Shown here: positions 27,680-35,668 of the stretch, in pieces
How the letters are laid out: the number at the start of each line of letters is the position of its first letter
Numbering within the stretch: the stretch's first letter is position 1
Assembly (NCBI GenBank): GCA_963780815.1
Contig: CAWADG010000006.1
Location: 186,001 to 250,000, forward strand
DNA: 64,000 nucleotides
Direction: 5' to 3'
Origin: VRUE01 sp963780815
Lineage (GTDB): Bacteria; Actinomycetota; Thermoleophilia; Solirubrobacterales; 70-9
Notes under the pieces: model-generated
What the model was told of the DNA's origin: nothing
The model's database searches: none
What the model saw: the letters and a program-made list of their open reading frames with translations, nothing else
Made by a program: the position numbers and the translations under genes

Positions 27680-28588
27680 ATGGGAGAAGAGACCGCGGTG
27701 AGTGACGAAGGACGCACCGTCATCACCACCGACCTTGCCCTGCCCGAGGGGCCGCTGTTGCTGCCGGACGGCCGCTGGCTGGTCACCGAGCTCGACGTCG
27801 CGCGCGGCACCGTCACCGAGGTTCTCGCCGACGGCGGGCGTCGCCCGATCGCCAAGACGGGACGCCCAAATGGGCTGGCGCTGACCGCCGACGGCGCGAT
27901 CTGGGTGGCCGAGTCGCTCGAGCCGGCCCTTATCCGGATGGAGCTCTCGGGGGAGTTCACGCGGGTGCTCGACCAGGTCGAGGGGGAGGCGCTGCTTTGG
28001 CCGAACGACCTCTGCGTCGGCCCCGACGGCGCGCTCTACGTGACCGACTCCGGGATTCTCGTCGGCGACTTCCTGATCGAAGGCAAGCCCCGCGACGGGG
28101 TCAAGGAGCTTCCCGTCGAGGGCCGCGTCTTCCGCTTCGACCCGGGCAGCGGCGAGGCGACCTTCATCGACCGGGAGATGCTGTTCACCAACGGCATCGC
28201 CTTCGGCCCGGACGGAATGCTCTACGCGAATGAGACCTACAGCGGCGACATCTACCGCTACCGGATTGAGGACGGCGCCCTCGCCGGCGAGAAAGAGCTG
28301 TTCGGCAACGTGCTCGACCCCGACTACGAGGAGCAGCGCCTCCGCGGCCCGGACGGGATGGCGTTCAGCGCCGACGGCCGGCTCTGGGTCACCGTCTTCG
28401 GCCAGGGCGACATCACGATTCTGGCGACCGACGGCTCGGTCGAGAGGCGAATCCAGGTGCCCGGGCACTCGCCCACCAACATCGCCTTCGGCCCGCCCGG
28501 AGAGCAGCGCATCTACGTCGTCGAGGACGAGCACGGCTCGATGGAATCCCGGCTCGCCGGCGTCGAAGGCCTCCCCCTGCACAGCTGA
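27680..28588 (+). CDS. SMP-30/gluconolactonase family protein
   Basis: This 302-residue six-bladed propeller is expected to hydrolyse a sugar lactone using a divalent metal. It shows 'PEGPLLLPDGRWLVTELDVA' (metal Glu), 'GRPNGLALTADGAIWVAES', 'WPNDLCVGPDGALYVTDSG' (metal Asn/Asp) and 'FTNGIAFGPDGMLYANETYS'. Start is ATG 27680 with GGGAG seven bases upstream; GTG 27698 is an alternative. It has its own promoter and is the last gene of the island before the second trxB-like fragment. Lactonase plus SDR suggests oxidation of a sugar followed by lactone opening to the acid used by the DUF1537 kinase. Confidence 0.9.
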   Translation: MGEETAVSDEGRTVITTDLALPEGPLLLPDGRWLVTELDVARGTVTEVLADGGRRPIAKTGRPNGLALTADGAIWVAESLEPALIRMELSGEFTRVLDQVEGEALLWPNDLCVGPDGALYVTDSGILVGDFLIEGKPRDGVKELPVEGRVFRFDPGSGEATFIDREMLFTNGIAFGPDGMLYANETYSGDIYRYRIEDGALAGEKELFGNVLDPDYEEQRLRGPDGMAFSADGRLWVTVFGQGDITILATDGSVERRIQVPGHSPTNIAFGPPGEQRIYVVEDEHGSMESRLAGVEGLPLHS

Positions 28589-28612
28589 GCCCTGGCGAGG
28601 TCGGCAGGGATC

Positions 28613-28794
28613 TCAGGCTCGCGCGCCGTTCCTGTTCGCGATCCGCTCGTGCACGAACCGCACCCCCGCGGCGCCCTCGCCCACGGCGGTCGCACACCTC
28701 TTGATTGACGCGGCGCGGACGTCGCCGGCGCAGTAGACGCCGGGGGTGCTCGTCTCGAGCAGGCCGTCGGCGCCGGCTTCGGCGCCGGTGAGGA
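28613..28794 (-). pseudogene. Second copy of the thioredoxin-reductase-like C-terminal tail
   Basis: About 60 codons, ending at a TGA at 28613, read 'LTGAEAGADGLLETSTPGVY' followed by 'CAGDVRAASIKRCATAVGEG' and end RIANRNGARA. This is the FAD-binding tail of a thioredoxin-reductase-like protein. Everything upstream is missing: homology stops abruptly at 28794, next to GGGATCAGGGATCAAT. The fragment has no start codon. Confidence 0.8.
28639..28794. repeat. Right copy of the 156-bp direct repeat flanking the catabolic island
   Basis: It aligns without gaps to 11611-11766 in the same orientation with about 14 mismatches. The homology ends exactly where the gggatcagggatc sequence begins, while the left copy continues as coding sequence for about 200 bases more. 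Confidence 0.85.
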
Positions 28795-28856
28795 GGGATC
28801 AGGGATCAATCCTCTAGTTTGAAGAGGCCTAGGCAAACCGCCGCCGGATTGAACGC

Positions 28857-30215
28857 ATGAGCCGTCACCCGATGCCACCCGCAGACGCCGCCTGGCTCCA
28901 CATGGATCGGCGGACCAACCCGATGGTCGTCAACTCGCTCGTCATGCTCGGCGGGACCCCGGACCTCGACGCGGTGGCCGAGCTGCTCGAGCGGCGCTTC
29001 GTCGCTCCTTTCCCCCGTTTCCGGCAGCGCGTCTCCGATCCGCTCGGCCGCCCCGCCTTCGAGGACGAGCCGTCGTTCGACATTCGCAGCCACCTGCACC
29101 GACTGGCGCTGCCGGCTCCAGGCGACCGGGCGGCGCTGGAGGCGCTGGTCGGCGACCTAATCACTCCGCCGCTCGACCCGGGCAGGCCGCTCTGGCGGGT
29201 CTACCTGATCGAAGGCTACGAGGGCGGCTCGGCGGTTCTCTGGCGGATCCACCACTGCATCGCCGACGGGATCGCCCTCTCCCGTGTCCTGCTCTCGCTC
29301 GCCGACGAGGTGGGCGGGGCGCTCGAACTGGCGCCGCCCCGCGATGGGCAGAGCACCCTGGGGCGGCTCACGGCCGCGCCCCGCGGCGTCGTCTCGGCGG
29401 TGCGCCGGCTGGGCGGCACCGTCGTGCACGAGGGGATGGAGTCGCTTGCCCATCCGGACCACCTTCGCGAGCTGGCCGGCACCGCCATGCGCGACGTCTC
29501 AACCGCTGCGAGGCTGGTTGCCGCCCCGGCCGACTCTGCCACAGGGCTGCGGGCGCCGCTCACCGGGAGCCGCAGGGTCGCCTGGTCGAGGCGCTTCCCC
29601 CTGGCGCCGATCAAGTCGGCGGCACGGCAGCGAGGCGCGACGATCAATGACGTCGTCGTTGCGTCACTGGTCGGGGCGCTCCAGCAGCACCTGGAGGAGG
29701 ACGGCGCGCTCCCCGAGGAGATCCACACGCTGGTCCCGTTCAACCTGCGCCCGCCCGAGGAGCCGATCCCCGCCGATCTCGGCAACGAGTTCGCGCTGAT
29801 CCTGCTGGCGCTGCCGCTGGGGCGAACCGAGCCGGAGGAGCGCCTGCACGAGGTCCACCGGCTGATGAGGAAGATCAAGGACTCCCATGAGGCGCTCCTC
29901 GCCTACGGTTTGATCAGCGCGACGGGGCTGACGCCGCCTTGGGTGGAGGACCGCCTGATCGGCTACTTCACCGACAAGGCGAGCCTCGTCGTCACCAACG
30001 TGCCCGGCCCGCGCTCGCCGCTCAGTTTCGCCGGCGCCCCGATCACCGGGGTGCTCGTCTGGGCGCCCTGCTCGGGCAGCCTCGGGATGACCGTCAGCAT
30101 CTTCAGCTACGCCGGCGAGCTCACGGTCGGCTTCATGGCCGACACCGCTTTATCCGTCGAGCCCGAGCAGCTGGCGCGCACCTACGAAGCCGAGCTCCGC
30201 CACTTCCTGCGCTAG
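28857..30215 (+). CDS. Wax ester synthase / diacylglycerol acyltransferase (WS/DGAT) family protein
   Basis: This 452-residue protein transfers an acyl group from acyl-CoA to a fatty alcohol or diacylglycerol for wax ester or triacylglycerol storage. The catalytic HHxxxDG motif is 'RIHHCIADGIALSRVLL' near residue 130. 'PLDPGRPLWRVYLIEGYEGG' and the C-terminal 'VVTNVPGPRSPLSFAGAPIT' (NVPGP) and 'SYAGELTVGFMAD' are diagnostic. N-terminal 'MPPADAAWLHMDRRTNPMVV' fits the family. It stands alone, directly downstream of the island boundary. Confidence 0.94.
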   Translation: MSRHPMPPADAAWLHMDRRTNPMVVNSLVMLGGTPDLDAVAELLERRFVAPFPRFRQRVSDPLGRPAFEDEPSFDIRSHLHRLALPAPGDRAALEALVGDLITPPLDPGRPLWRVYLIEGYEGGSAVLWRIHHCIADGIALSRVLLSLADEVGGALELAPPRDGQSTLGRLTAAPRGVVSAVRRLGGTVVHEGMESLAHPDHLRELAGTAMRDVSTAARLVAAPADSATGLRAPLTGSRRVAWSRRFPLAPIKSAARQRGATINDVVVASLVGALQQHLEEDGALPEEIHTLVPFNLRPPEEPIPADLGNEFALILLALPLGRTEPEERLHEVHRLMRKIKDSHEALLAYGLISATGLTPPWVEDRLIGYFTDKASLVVTNVPGPRSPLSFAGAPITGVLVWAPCSGSLGMTVSIFSYAGELTVGFMADTALSVEPEQLARTYEAELRHFLR

Positions 30216-30660
30216 CCGCCCTCCGGGTCGCCAGGCAACTCCTTGCCCAATGGGCGGACCACGGAACCTGATCAGGGAATGAATCGACTAGTGCGTCAGG
30301 AAAGGCGAAGCGGCAATAGCAAGCCATAATTAGGGCTCTCCCAGGCGATTAGCTCGGTTGGGAGAGCGCCTGCCTTACAAGCGTTCTCTCAAAGGCGGCT
30401 TGGGACCGCCCATTTGGCTTTCTAGAGCAAAGTCGTCCTCCAGTGCGGCGACTCGGGCCGTCGTGTCGGATACGACCAGATACGACGGGACTTGGGCAGG
30501 GGGATCCGTTCCCTGCCCAATGGTTCCACCCCGGTCCTGCCGAAGGAACCTGTACGCAACGACAACCCCGGGGTAGGATTCCCCTCCAATGCCCTGTGCT
30601 CGACTGGGAAAATTCAACGGGCACGAAGTAAGGCTGGCGCTAAGCAATCAGGCTATATAG
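30216..30660. other. Gene-poor boundary segment
   Basis: About 445 bases without a supported gene. Several short open frames on both strands have no recognisable content and no ribosome sites. The segment holds a tRNA-Val 5' half at 30343-30382 and a 9-bp inverted repeat (GCTCTCCCA at 30335-30343, TGGGAGAGC at 30359-30367). GC content is lower than in the flanking genes. Confidence 0.6.
30343..30382 (+). pseudogene. 5' half of a tRNA-Val (anticodon TAC) gene
   Basis: The bases read as an acceptor 5' strand (AGGCGAT), TA, D-arm (GCTC-GGTTGGGA-GAGC), G, anticodon 5' stem CCTGC and loop CTTACAA with anticodon TAC. After GC the expected stem, T-arm and acceptor 3' strand are absent. The likeness to bacterial tRNA-Val is strong through the anticodon loop. 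It looks like the scar of an integration or recombination event in a tRNA gene. Confidence 0.6.
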
Positions 30661-31178
30661 AGTGAGTGTGAGCGCCCGGAGCCTACGATCGAGGCGACCG
30701 GCGGACAGCCGCACGTGGTCCGCCTGCGCTTCCGGGGTGCTCGACGGCGATACGCCCGTTGGAATCATGTCGCCCTGGTGCTCGACGAGCGGGGCGATCT
30801 CGGCGAGGCGCTCGCCGAGGGGGTCGTGCGGACCAACCTCTCCAAGTACGAAGGGACCGACTACCACCTCGTGAGGGTCGAGTGCGCGGAGATCGACGCC
30901 GGGAGGTCGCCGCGTTCGCTGGCGCGGTCCTCGACGCCCCCCAACCCACGACGTACGGCTGGCTCACGATCCTTAGCCTCTTCTTCACCCTGAGCCTGGG
31001 CAGCACGATCATGTTCGGCAAGATCGGCACCGCAATCTGCTCGGGCTTCGCCTCCGAAGCCCTCGTCCGGGCGGGCGAGATCTTCCCCGGCCACCGGCTT
31101 ACCATGATGCCGGCCGACTTGGCCGAGCACTTCTCGATCACTCCTGAGGCCGCGGTGGCGCCCATTGGAAGCTCCTGA
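30661..31178 (+). pseudogene. Papain-like (YiiX/NlpC-P60-type) peptidase gene, truncated and frameshifted
   Basis: The first frame gives 'RWNHVALVLDERGDLGEALA ... VVRTNLSKYEGTDYHLVRV', with the catalytic-type His in WNHVALV. The second frame, from about 30900, gives 'REVAAFAGAVLDAPQPTTYG', 'ILSLFFTLSLGSTIMF', 'KIGTAICSGFASEALVRAGE' (nucleophile-type Cys) and 'MMPADLAEHFSI'. One missing C at GCCGGGAGG near 30900 would join them. His before Cys is the order of circularly permuted papain-like (YiiX) proteins. There is no proper start: a stop lies at 30658, and the earliest usable codon is GTG 30715. Confidence 0.65.
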
Positions 31179-31328
31179 TCGGCAGGGTTATCGGGCAAGA
31201 GGGTTGGCCGCGATGCGCCCAGGCAGCTAAGGGAACCCGCGCATCGTGTTTCGATTACCCATCCTGTCTAGCGGACCTCGCGCATCGTGTCCGGTTTCTC
31301 CCTCGATGACGGCAGGCGTGACGGCGCC

Positions 31329-32486
31329 CTAGCCATCGAGTCCGGCGATGATGGCCCAGGTGGCGATTGCGCCGCACACGCTGGTGTCGCGCCCAAACGC
31401 CGTGTAGTACGCCACGGCCCAGGTGGTTTGCTCGTTGATGCGGAACTCCTTCGCCGGCAGATCGCCGTTGATGACGGGATCAGACATATTTCGGACCGCC
31501 GCCCAACGCGTCGGCGTGCCGAGTTCGTCGGCGAGCAGCCCCAGGACGGCATCCCCCATCTCCACTGCGCAGCCGTCGTGGTCGAGCCGGTTGGCCGAAG
31601 TGCCGTACTCGAAGTAGTCCGTGGTCAAGATCGGGTGGAACTCCGGCATGTCGCGGCCGTCGAGGCGTATCTGCGGGAGGTTGCCACGGCCGGCGAGCAC
31701 CGGACCGGACCACTCATATGCCTTGGTCGGGGGCCCGATCGGCGGCTCCTCGAGACGATCTCCCAACGGTCGCATCAGCCTTTCGGCCGTCCCGAAATGC
31801 TGGGTTGGGATCTGCCACTCGGAATGGTACGCCTGCCCGTTGAAAGCCTCGGCCCGAAACTCGCGGGCGCAGCGGAATTTGGCTGCGCGGCTGATCACCA
31901 CATCGCCGAGCCCGAAGGCTTCGTGGGTTGCGCCGGCGGTACCGATCGTCAGCAGGTGAGTGCAGCCAGTCTCCTCGAGGACTTGGCGAAAGAGCTCCTT
32001 GACCGGCAGCGTCGCCGTGCCCGGATTGGTCTTGCTCGAGATGCCGTCTTGGTTCATGTGCAGCTCACTCTTGACGCAGAGGACGGACTTCGAGCCGACC
32101 TGGGTAGGCATATAGCTTCCGAGCCGAGCCGCGTTTCGGGCGGGGGCACCAGCTCTGATCTGGTCACGCAGCTGCTCGAAGTTGTGCGCATACGGGTACC
32201 ACTTCATGCGGTTGAAACCCGGCGTGAGCACCTCGGCCAGCGCGTCGGCCTCATCAACCGTCCAGGTGATGACCACGACATCGGCAATCGGCAGTCTGTC
32301 GCTGGGCTCAGGGGATGAGTCGAGAGGCTTGGGAGTTGGCGCGAGGTCGGCGGGCCAATCGATCGCAATCCGCGGTTGCGCCGCCGCCTCAGCCTCGTCT
32401 TCCGTGTACTCGATTCCCCGCGCCAGCACATAGGTTGCAATCGCTTCGCGCTGTGGATGATGCGGCGGCCGAATAGCCGGGCTCAT
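31329..32486 (-). CDS. Nucleoside phosphorylase-like (PNP/UDP superfamily) protein
   Basis: This 385-residue protein has, from about residue 70, a core resembling purine nucleoside phosphorylase/MTA-SAH nucleosidase: 'DVVVITWTVDEADALAEVLT' (first strand), 'HLLTIGTAGATHEAFGLGDV' (the GTAG loop typical of the superfamily), 'AVEMGDAVLGLLADELG' and 'AAVRNMSDPVINGD' (base/ribose-binding NMSDP). The N-terminal ~65 residues are Pro-rich and unlike housekeeping nucleosidases. It stands alone and points away from the injection-system locus. Similar domains occur in effectors and defence proteins, so an effector role is possible but unproven. Confidence 0.78.
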   Translation of the reverse strand: MSPAIRPPHHPQREAIATYVLARGIEYTEDEAEAAAQPRIAIDWPADLAPTPKPLDSSPEPSDRLPIADVVVITWTVDEADALAEVLTPGFNRMKWYPYAHNFEQLRDQIRAGAPARNAARLGSYMPTQVGSKSVLCVKSELHMNQDGISSKTNPGTATLPVKELFRQVLEETGCTHLLTIGTAGATHEAFGLGDVVISRAAKFRCAREFRAEAFNGQAYHSEWQIPTQHFGTAERLMRPLGDRLEEPPIGPPTKAYEWSGPVLAGRGNLPQIRLDGRDMPEFHPILTTDYFEYGTSANRLDHDGCAVEMGDAVLGLLADELGTPTRWAAVRNMSDPVINGDLPAKEFRINEQTTWAVAYYTAFGRDTSVCGAIATWAIIAGLDG

Positions 32487-33115
32487 TGGCTCAAGACCGA
32501 GCCGTGAGCCGCAATGCGGAGCCCGTGCGTAGGTGGTCGGTGGCCCAACCCATACCCATAAGCTCTGAATTCCCCAGCCATGGAGTTTCCTCCTCAGGTG
32601 CAGTGCTTTAGCAGTTCCTACGGGGCGATGCTATTTGGCATCCAGCCCCCTGGTCAAGCTCAGCCGGACACATAGCTGGGTCAACTCGCGACATCCCGCG
32701 CGACTCCGTGGGCGTCGGCGAGAGACGATCGAGTCGGGTAGCCACCCTCGCTCCCCGACAGCCCTCTGCACTTGGTTGGCTTCGCCGGCGTGAGGCGGGG
32801 AGGACCAGCCATGCCCGACGTATTGGACGGCAGCAAACTGCGAGTTGCCGGGGACCCAGCTGAACCGGCAACCAGCAAAGCGCGGCACTGAAGGGACTTC
32901 AGACCTCTAAAACGGACCTGACACCGGGAGTCGAACCCTTCGAGCAACTCACCAATAACGAACCGCACATCGAGCACACATAATTGCGAACCTTCAGCAC
33001 GAAACGCACTAAGCAAACCTGATCACGCTCGGCGCAACCACACGCAAGTGCAGGACCTGTTGAGCATCCGACAGTACACCTGCTAGGGGGCCCTGTCAAC
33101 GAGCCTAAGCCGACC
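32487..33115. other. Intergenic segment upstream of the injection-system locus
   Basis: About 630 bases with no supported gene. Open frames on the minus strand (32608-33016) lack ribosome sites and recognisable content. GC content is visibly lower near 32940-33000. A tRNA-3'-end-like stretch occurs at 32919-32942 (minus strand GGGTTCGACTCCCGGTGTC), and regulatory repeats begin at 33116. Confidence 0.55.
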
Positions 33116-33155
33116 GGTGACGGGACGGTGACGAAGGCGTGACGGGGGGGTGACT
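33116..33155 (+). promoter_or_regulatory. Four GGTGAC direct repeats at 11-bp period (candidate SARP/BTAD regulator site)
   Basis: GGTGACG (33116), GGTGACG (33127), CGTGACG (33138) and GGTGACT (33149) start exactly 11 bases apart. Streptomyces SARP regulators are known to bind heptamer repeats with this 11-bp period near the -35 position. A SARP/BTAD-type gene lies at the other end of this locus (54726). A weak -10 candidate (CAGCCT, 33165-33170) follows; CAATTA at 33185-33190 is another. Confidence 0.65.
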
Positions 33156-33216
33156 GGTGGCTGGCAGCCTGCGCGGCGACTCGGCAATTACCGCGGGTTC
33201 GTGAGGAGGGTTGCGG

Positions 33217-35172
33217 ATGCCAGTTCAGACCAACTATCCAGGCGTCTACATCGAGGAGCGTCCTTCCGGGGTCCACACGATCGTCGGCGTCAGCACCTCG
33301 GTGACCGCGTTTGTCGGCGCGGCCGCGCAGGGGCCGGTCGACGAGCCGGTGCGGATCTTCAGCAACGCGGATTACACGCGCACGTTCGGCGAGCCGCTCG
33401 ATTCGACACGGCCGATGGGTCACGTCGTGACGCACTACTTTGCGAATGGCGGCTCGGAGGCTCTGATCGTGCGCACGGTCGCCGCCGATGCGGTGGCGGC
33501 AGTCGTGACGCTGAAAGACGAAGCCGCCGCGGACGCGCTGACGCTGACCGCGCACGGGAAAGGCGAGTGGGCCAACCGCGTCGGCGGGGTCGGCATCGAG
33601 GTGTCGGTCGACCAGGCGGGGACGGCCAATCCCGACGATCTGTTCACCATGGTCGTGAGCTCGTTCGCGGTGGATCCGCGCACCAACCAGAGCAGCAAGG
33701 TGGCCGAGGAGACGTTCGCGAATATTTCGATGTCGCCGGATCACCCACGCTACGCCCTTGCGGCGGTCGCCGCGTCAAAGCTCGTGATCCCGACGCTCGC
33801 CGCCGGCTTCACGCCGACCACGACCAAGGGCACGTCGGTGGGAGCGGCGGCGGTGGTAAACCCGCTCACGATCCATCCCTCAACTCGCTCGATCCGCGTG
33901 TCTGTGGACTTCGGGCCACCGGTCGACGTCGAGCTGTTTGCGACCGAGACCGGCGACGTTTCCAAGTCGCCGACCCAGATCATCAGCGAGCTGAACAACA
34001 ACGCGCTGCCAAACGCCGGGTTGCCGCAGACTGTGGTCAAAGCGTCGCAGTCCACCGGGACGATCACACTCGAGTCGCAGTCGGGCGGCATGAATTCGGC
34101 CGTCACGGTGACGCCCTCGCCCAGTGGCGATCTGTCCCAGGATCTGAACCTAGGGTTGCTTTGGGGCGGCGCGGAGGTGTCGGGCGCCGCGGCCAAGCGG
34201 CCCGCGCCGGTGGCCGCCGGCGACGCCGCCGGCTTCCTGGCCGGCGGCAGTGACGGCAGCGGCGTGATGCCCGGCGACATCGCCCCGGCGAGCGGCTCGA
34301 GCGGGATGCGCGCGCTCGACGCGCTGCGGTTCCCGCGCTTCAACATCCTCTGCCTGCCCGGCGTCACCTCCGACGACCAGGTGCCGATCGGCAATGCGCT
34401 GGCCTACTGCCGCGACCAGCGCGCCTTCCTCGTCGTCGACAGCCCGCCGGCCGGCTTCGGGGCCATCCCGCCGGTGCTCGGCAGCATCACCGCGCTCGGC
34501 GAGCACGGCGCCCTCTACTACCCGCGGCTTGAGATGACCGAGCAGACCACCGGCGGAACGCGCACCCTCGACCTGCCGGCGTGCGGCGCGGTGGCCGGGA
34601 TCGTGGCCCGCATCGACGCGGCACGCGGGATCTGGAAGGCGCCGGCTGGCCTGGAGGCCGGGATCGTCGGAGCGACCGGCGTTCGCAATCCCACCGGCGC
34701 GCCGCCCCTCGACGACAACCTCTCCGGGCAGCTCAACCCGCACGGCATCAACGTCCTGCGCTCGTTCCCGGGGGTGGGAATGGTCGTGTGGGGTGCACGG
34801 ACGCTGCGCGGCGACGACACGCTCTCGTCCGAGTTCAAGTACGTGCCCGTACGAAGGCTCACCGACTACCTGGCCAGCTCGCTCTACCTCGGCACGCAAT
34901 TCGCGGTATTCGAGCCCAACGACGAGGACCTCTGGGGTCAGCTCCGGCTGGCGGTGGGCACGTTCATGCGCACGCTGTTCCGCCAGGGCGCGTTCCAGCA
35001 GAGCCCGAAGCGAACGGAGTCCGACAGCTTCTTCGTGATCTGCGACGAGACCGTCAATCCGCAGTCCGAGATCGACCTCGGGCGGGTCAACGTCGTGGTC
35101 GGCTTCGCGCCACTCAAGCCGGCGGAGTTCGTCATCGTGACCATCACCCAGATCTCGCAACTGGAGGCATGA
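33217..35172 (+). CDS. Contractile injection system sheath protein
   Basis: This 651-residue protein begins 'MPVQTNYPGVYIEERPSGVH' with 'TIVGVSTSVTAFVGAAAQGP', the hallmark N-terminus of phage/eCIS tail sheaths (Afp2-4, Pvc2-4, Cis2). The C-terminal subtilisin-like sheath domain is clear: 'INVLRSFPGVGMVVWGARTL', 'VPVRRLTDYLASSLYLGTQF', 'FEPNDEDLWGQLRLAVGTFM' and 'FVICDETVNPQSEIDLGRVN'. Residues ~130-330 are an inserted, probably surface-exposed domain. ATG 33217 has GAGGAGG seven bases upstream. It forms the outer cylinder whose contraction drives the tube. Only one sheath gene is present, against three in Afp/PVC. Confidence 0.95.
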   Translation: MPVQTNYPGVYIEERPSGVHTIVGVSTSVTAFVGAAAQGPVDEPVRIFSNADYTRTFGEPLDSTRPMGHVVTHYFANGGSEALIVRTVAADAVAAVVTLKDEAAADALTLTAHGKGEWANRVGGVGIEVSVDQAGTANPDDLFTMVVSSFAVDPRTNQSSKVAEETFANISMSPDHPRYALAAVAASKLVIPTLAAGFTPTTTKGTSVGAAAVVNPLTIHPSTRSIRVSVDFGPPVDVELFATETGDVSKSPTQIISELNNNALPNAGLPQTVVKASQSTGTITLESQSGGMNSAVTVTPSPSGDLSQDLNLGLLWGGAEVSGAAAKRPAPVAAGDAAGFLAGGSDGSGVMPGDIAPASGSSGMRALDALRFPRFNILCLPGVTSDDQVPIGNALAYCRDQRAFLVVDSPPAGFGAIPPVLGSITALGEHGALYYPRLEMTEQTTGGTRTLDLPACGAVAGIVARIDAARGIWKAPAGLEAGIVGATGVRNPTGAPPLDDNLSGQLNPHGINVLRSFPGVGMVVWGARTLRGDDTLSSEFKYVPVRRLTDYLASSLYLGTQFAVFEPNDEDLWGQLRLAVGTFMRTLFRQGAFQQSPKRTESDSFFVICDETVNPQSEIDLGRVNVVVGFAPLKPAEFVIVTITQISQLEA

Positions 35173-35173
35173 C

Positions 35174-35668
35174 ATGGCCCAGTTCACGGTCAACGCGACC
35201 CGCTTCGACCCGTACAAGGCCTTCATGTTCCGGGTGAAATGGGACGGCCAGTACGTAGCCGGGCTGTCGAAAATGAGCGCGCTGAAGCGCTCGACCGATC
35301 CGGTCGTGCACCGCGAGGGCGGCGACCCGTCGCACGAGCGCAAGAGCCCGGGGAAAACGAAATTCGACCCGGTCACGCTCGAGCGCGGCGTGACGCACGA
35401 CCGCGCGTTCGAGGCCTGGGCCAACCTCGTGCACTCGCTCGACGCGCCGATGTCGCTGAAGAACTTCCGCAAGGACATCGTCGTCGACGTCTTCAACGAG
35501 GCGGATCAGAAGGTCCTGTCCTACAAGATCTTCCGCTGCTGGCCATCGGAGTACCAGGCGCTGCCGGCGCTTGATGCGGCCACCGCGGGCGTCGCGATCC
35601 AGACCCTCAAGCTCGAGCTCGAGGGCTGGGAGCGCGACCCGTCTGTCACCGAGCCCACGGAGACCTAG
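35174..35668 (+). CDS. Contractile injection system inner tube protein
   Basis: This 164-residue protein belongs to the T4 gp19-like tail tube family (Afp1/Afp5, Pvc1, Cis1). Segments 'FDPYKAFMFRVKWDGQYVAG', 'VVHREGGDPSHERKSPGKTK', 'VTLERGVTHDRAFEAWANLV' and 'YKIFRCWPSEYQALPALDA' follow the family pattern in order. It stacks as hexamers inside the sheath. It starts one base after the sheath stop. Confidence 0.95.
   Translation: MAQFTVNATRFDPYKAFMFRVKWDGQYVAGLSKMSALKRSTDPVVHREGGDPSHERKSPGKTKFDPVTLERGVTHDRAFEAWANLVHSLDAPMSLKNFRKDIVVDVFNEADQKVLSYKIFRCWPSEYQALPALDAATAGVAIQTLKLELEGWERDPSVTEPTET

Noticed and set aside
32608..33016. Minus-strand ORFs of 85-111 codons upstream of the eCIS
   Set aside because: No ribosome sites, no recognisable domain, several overlapping frames of similar length; most likely non-coding.
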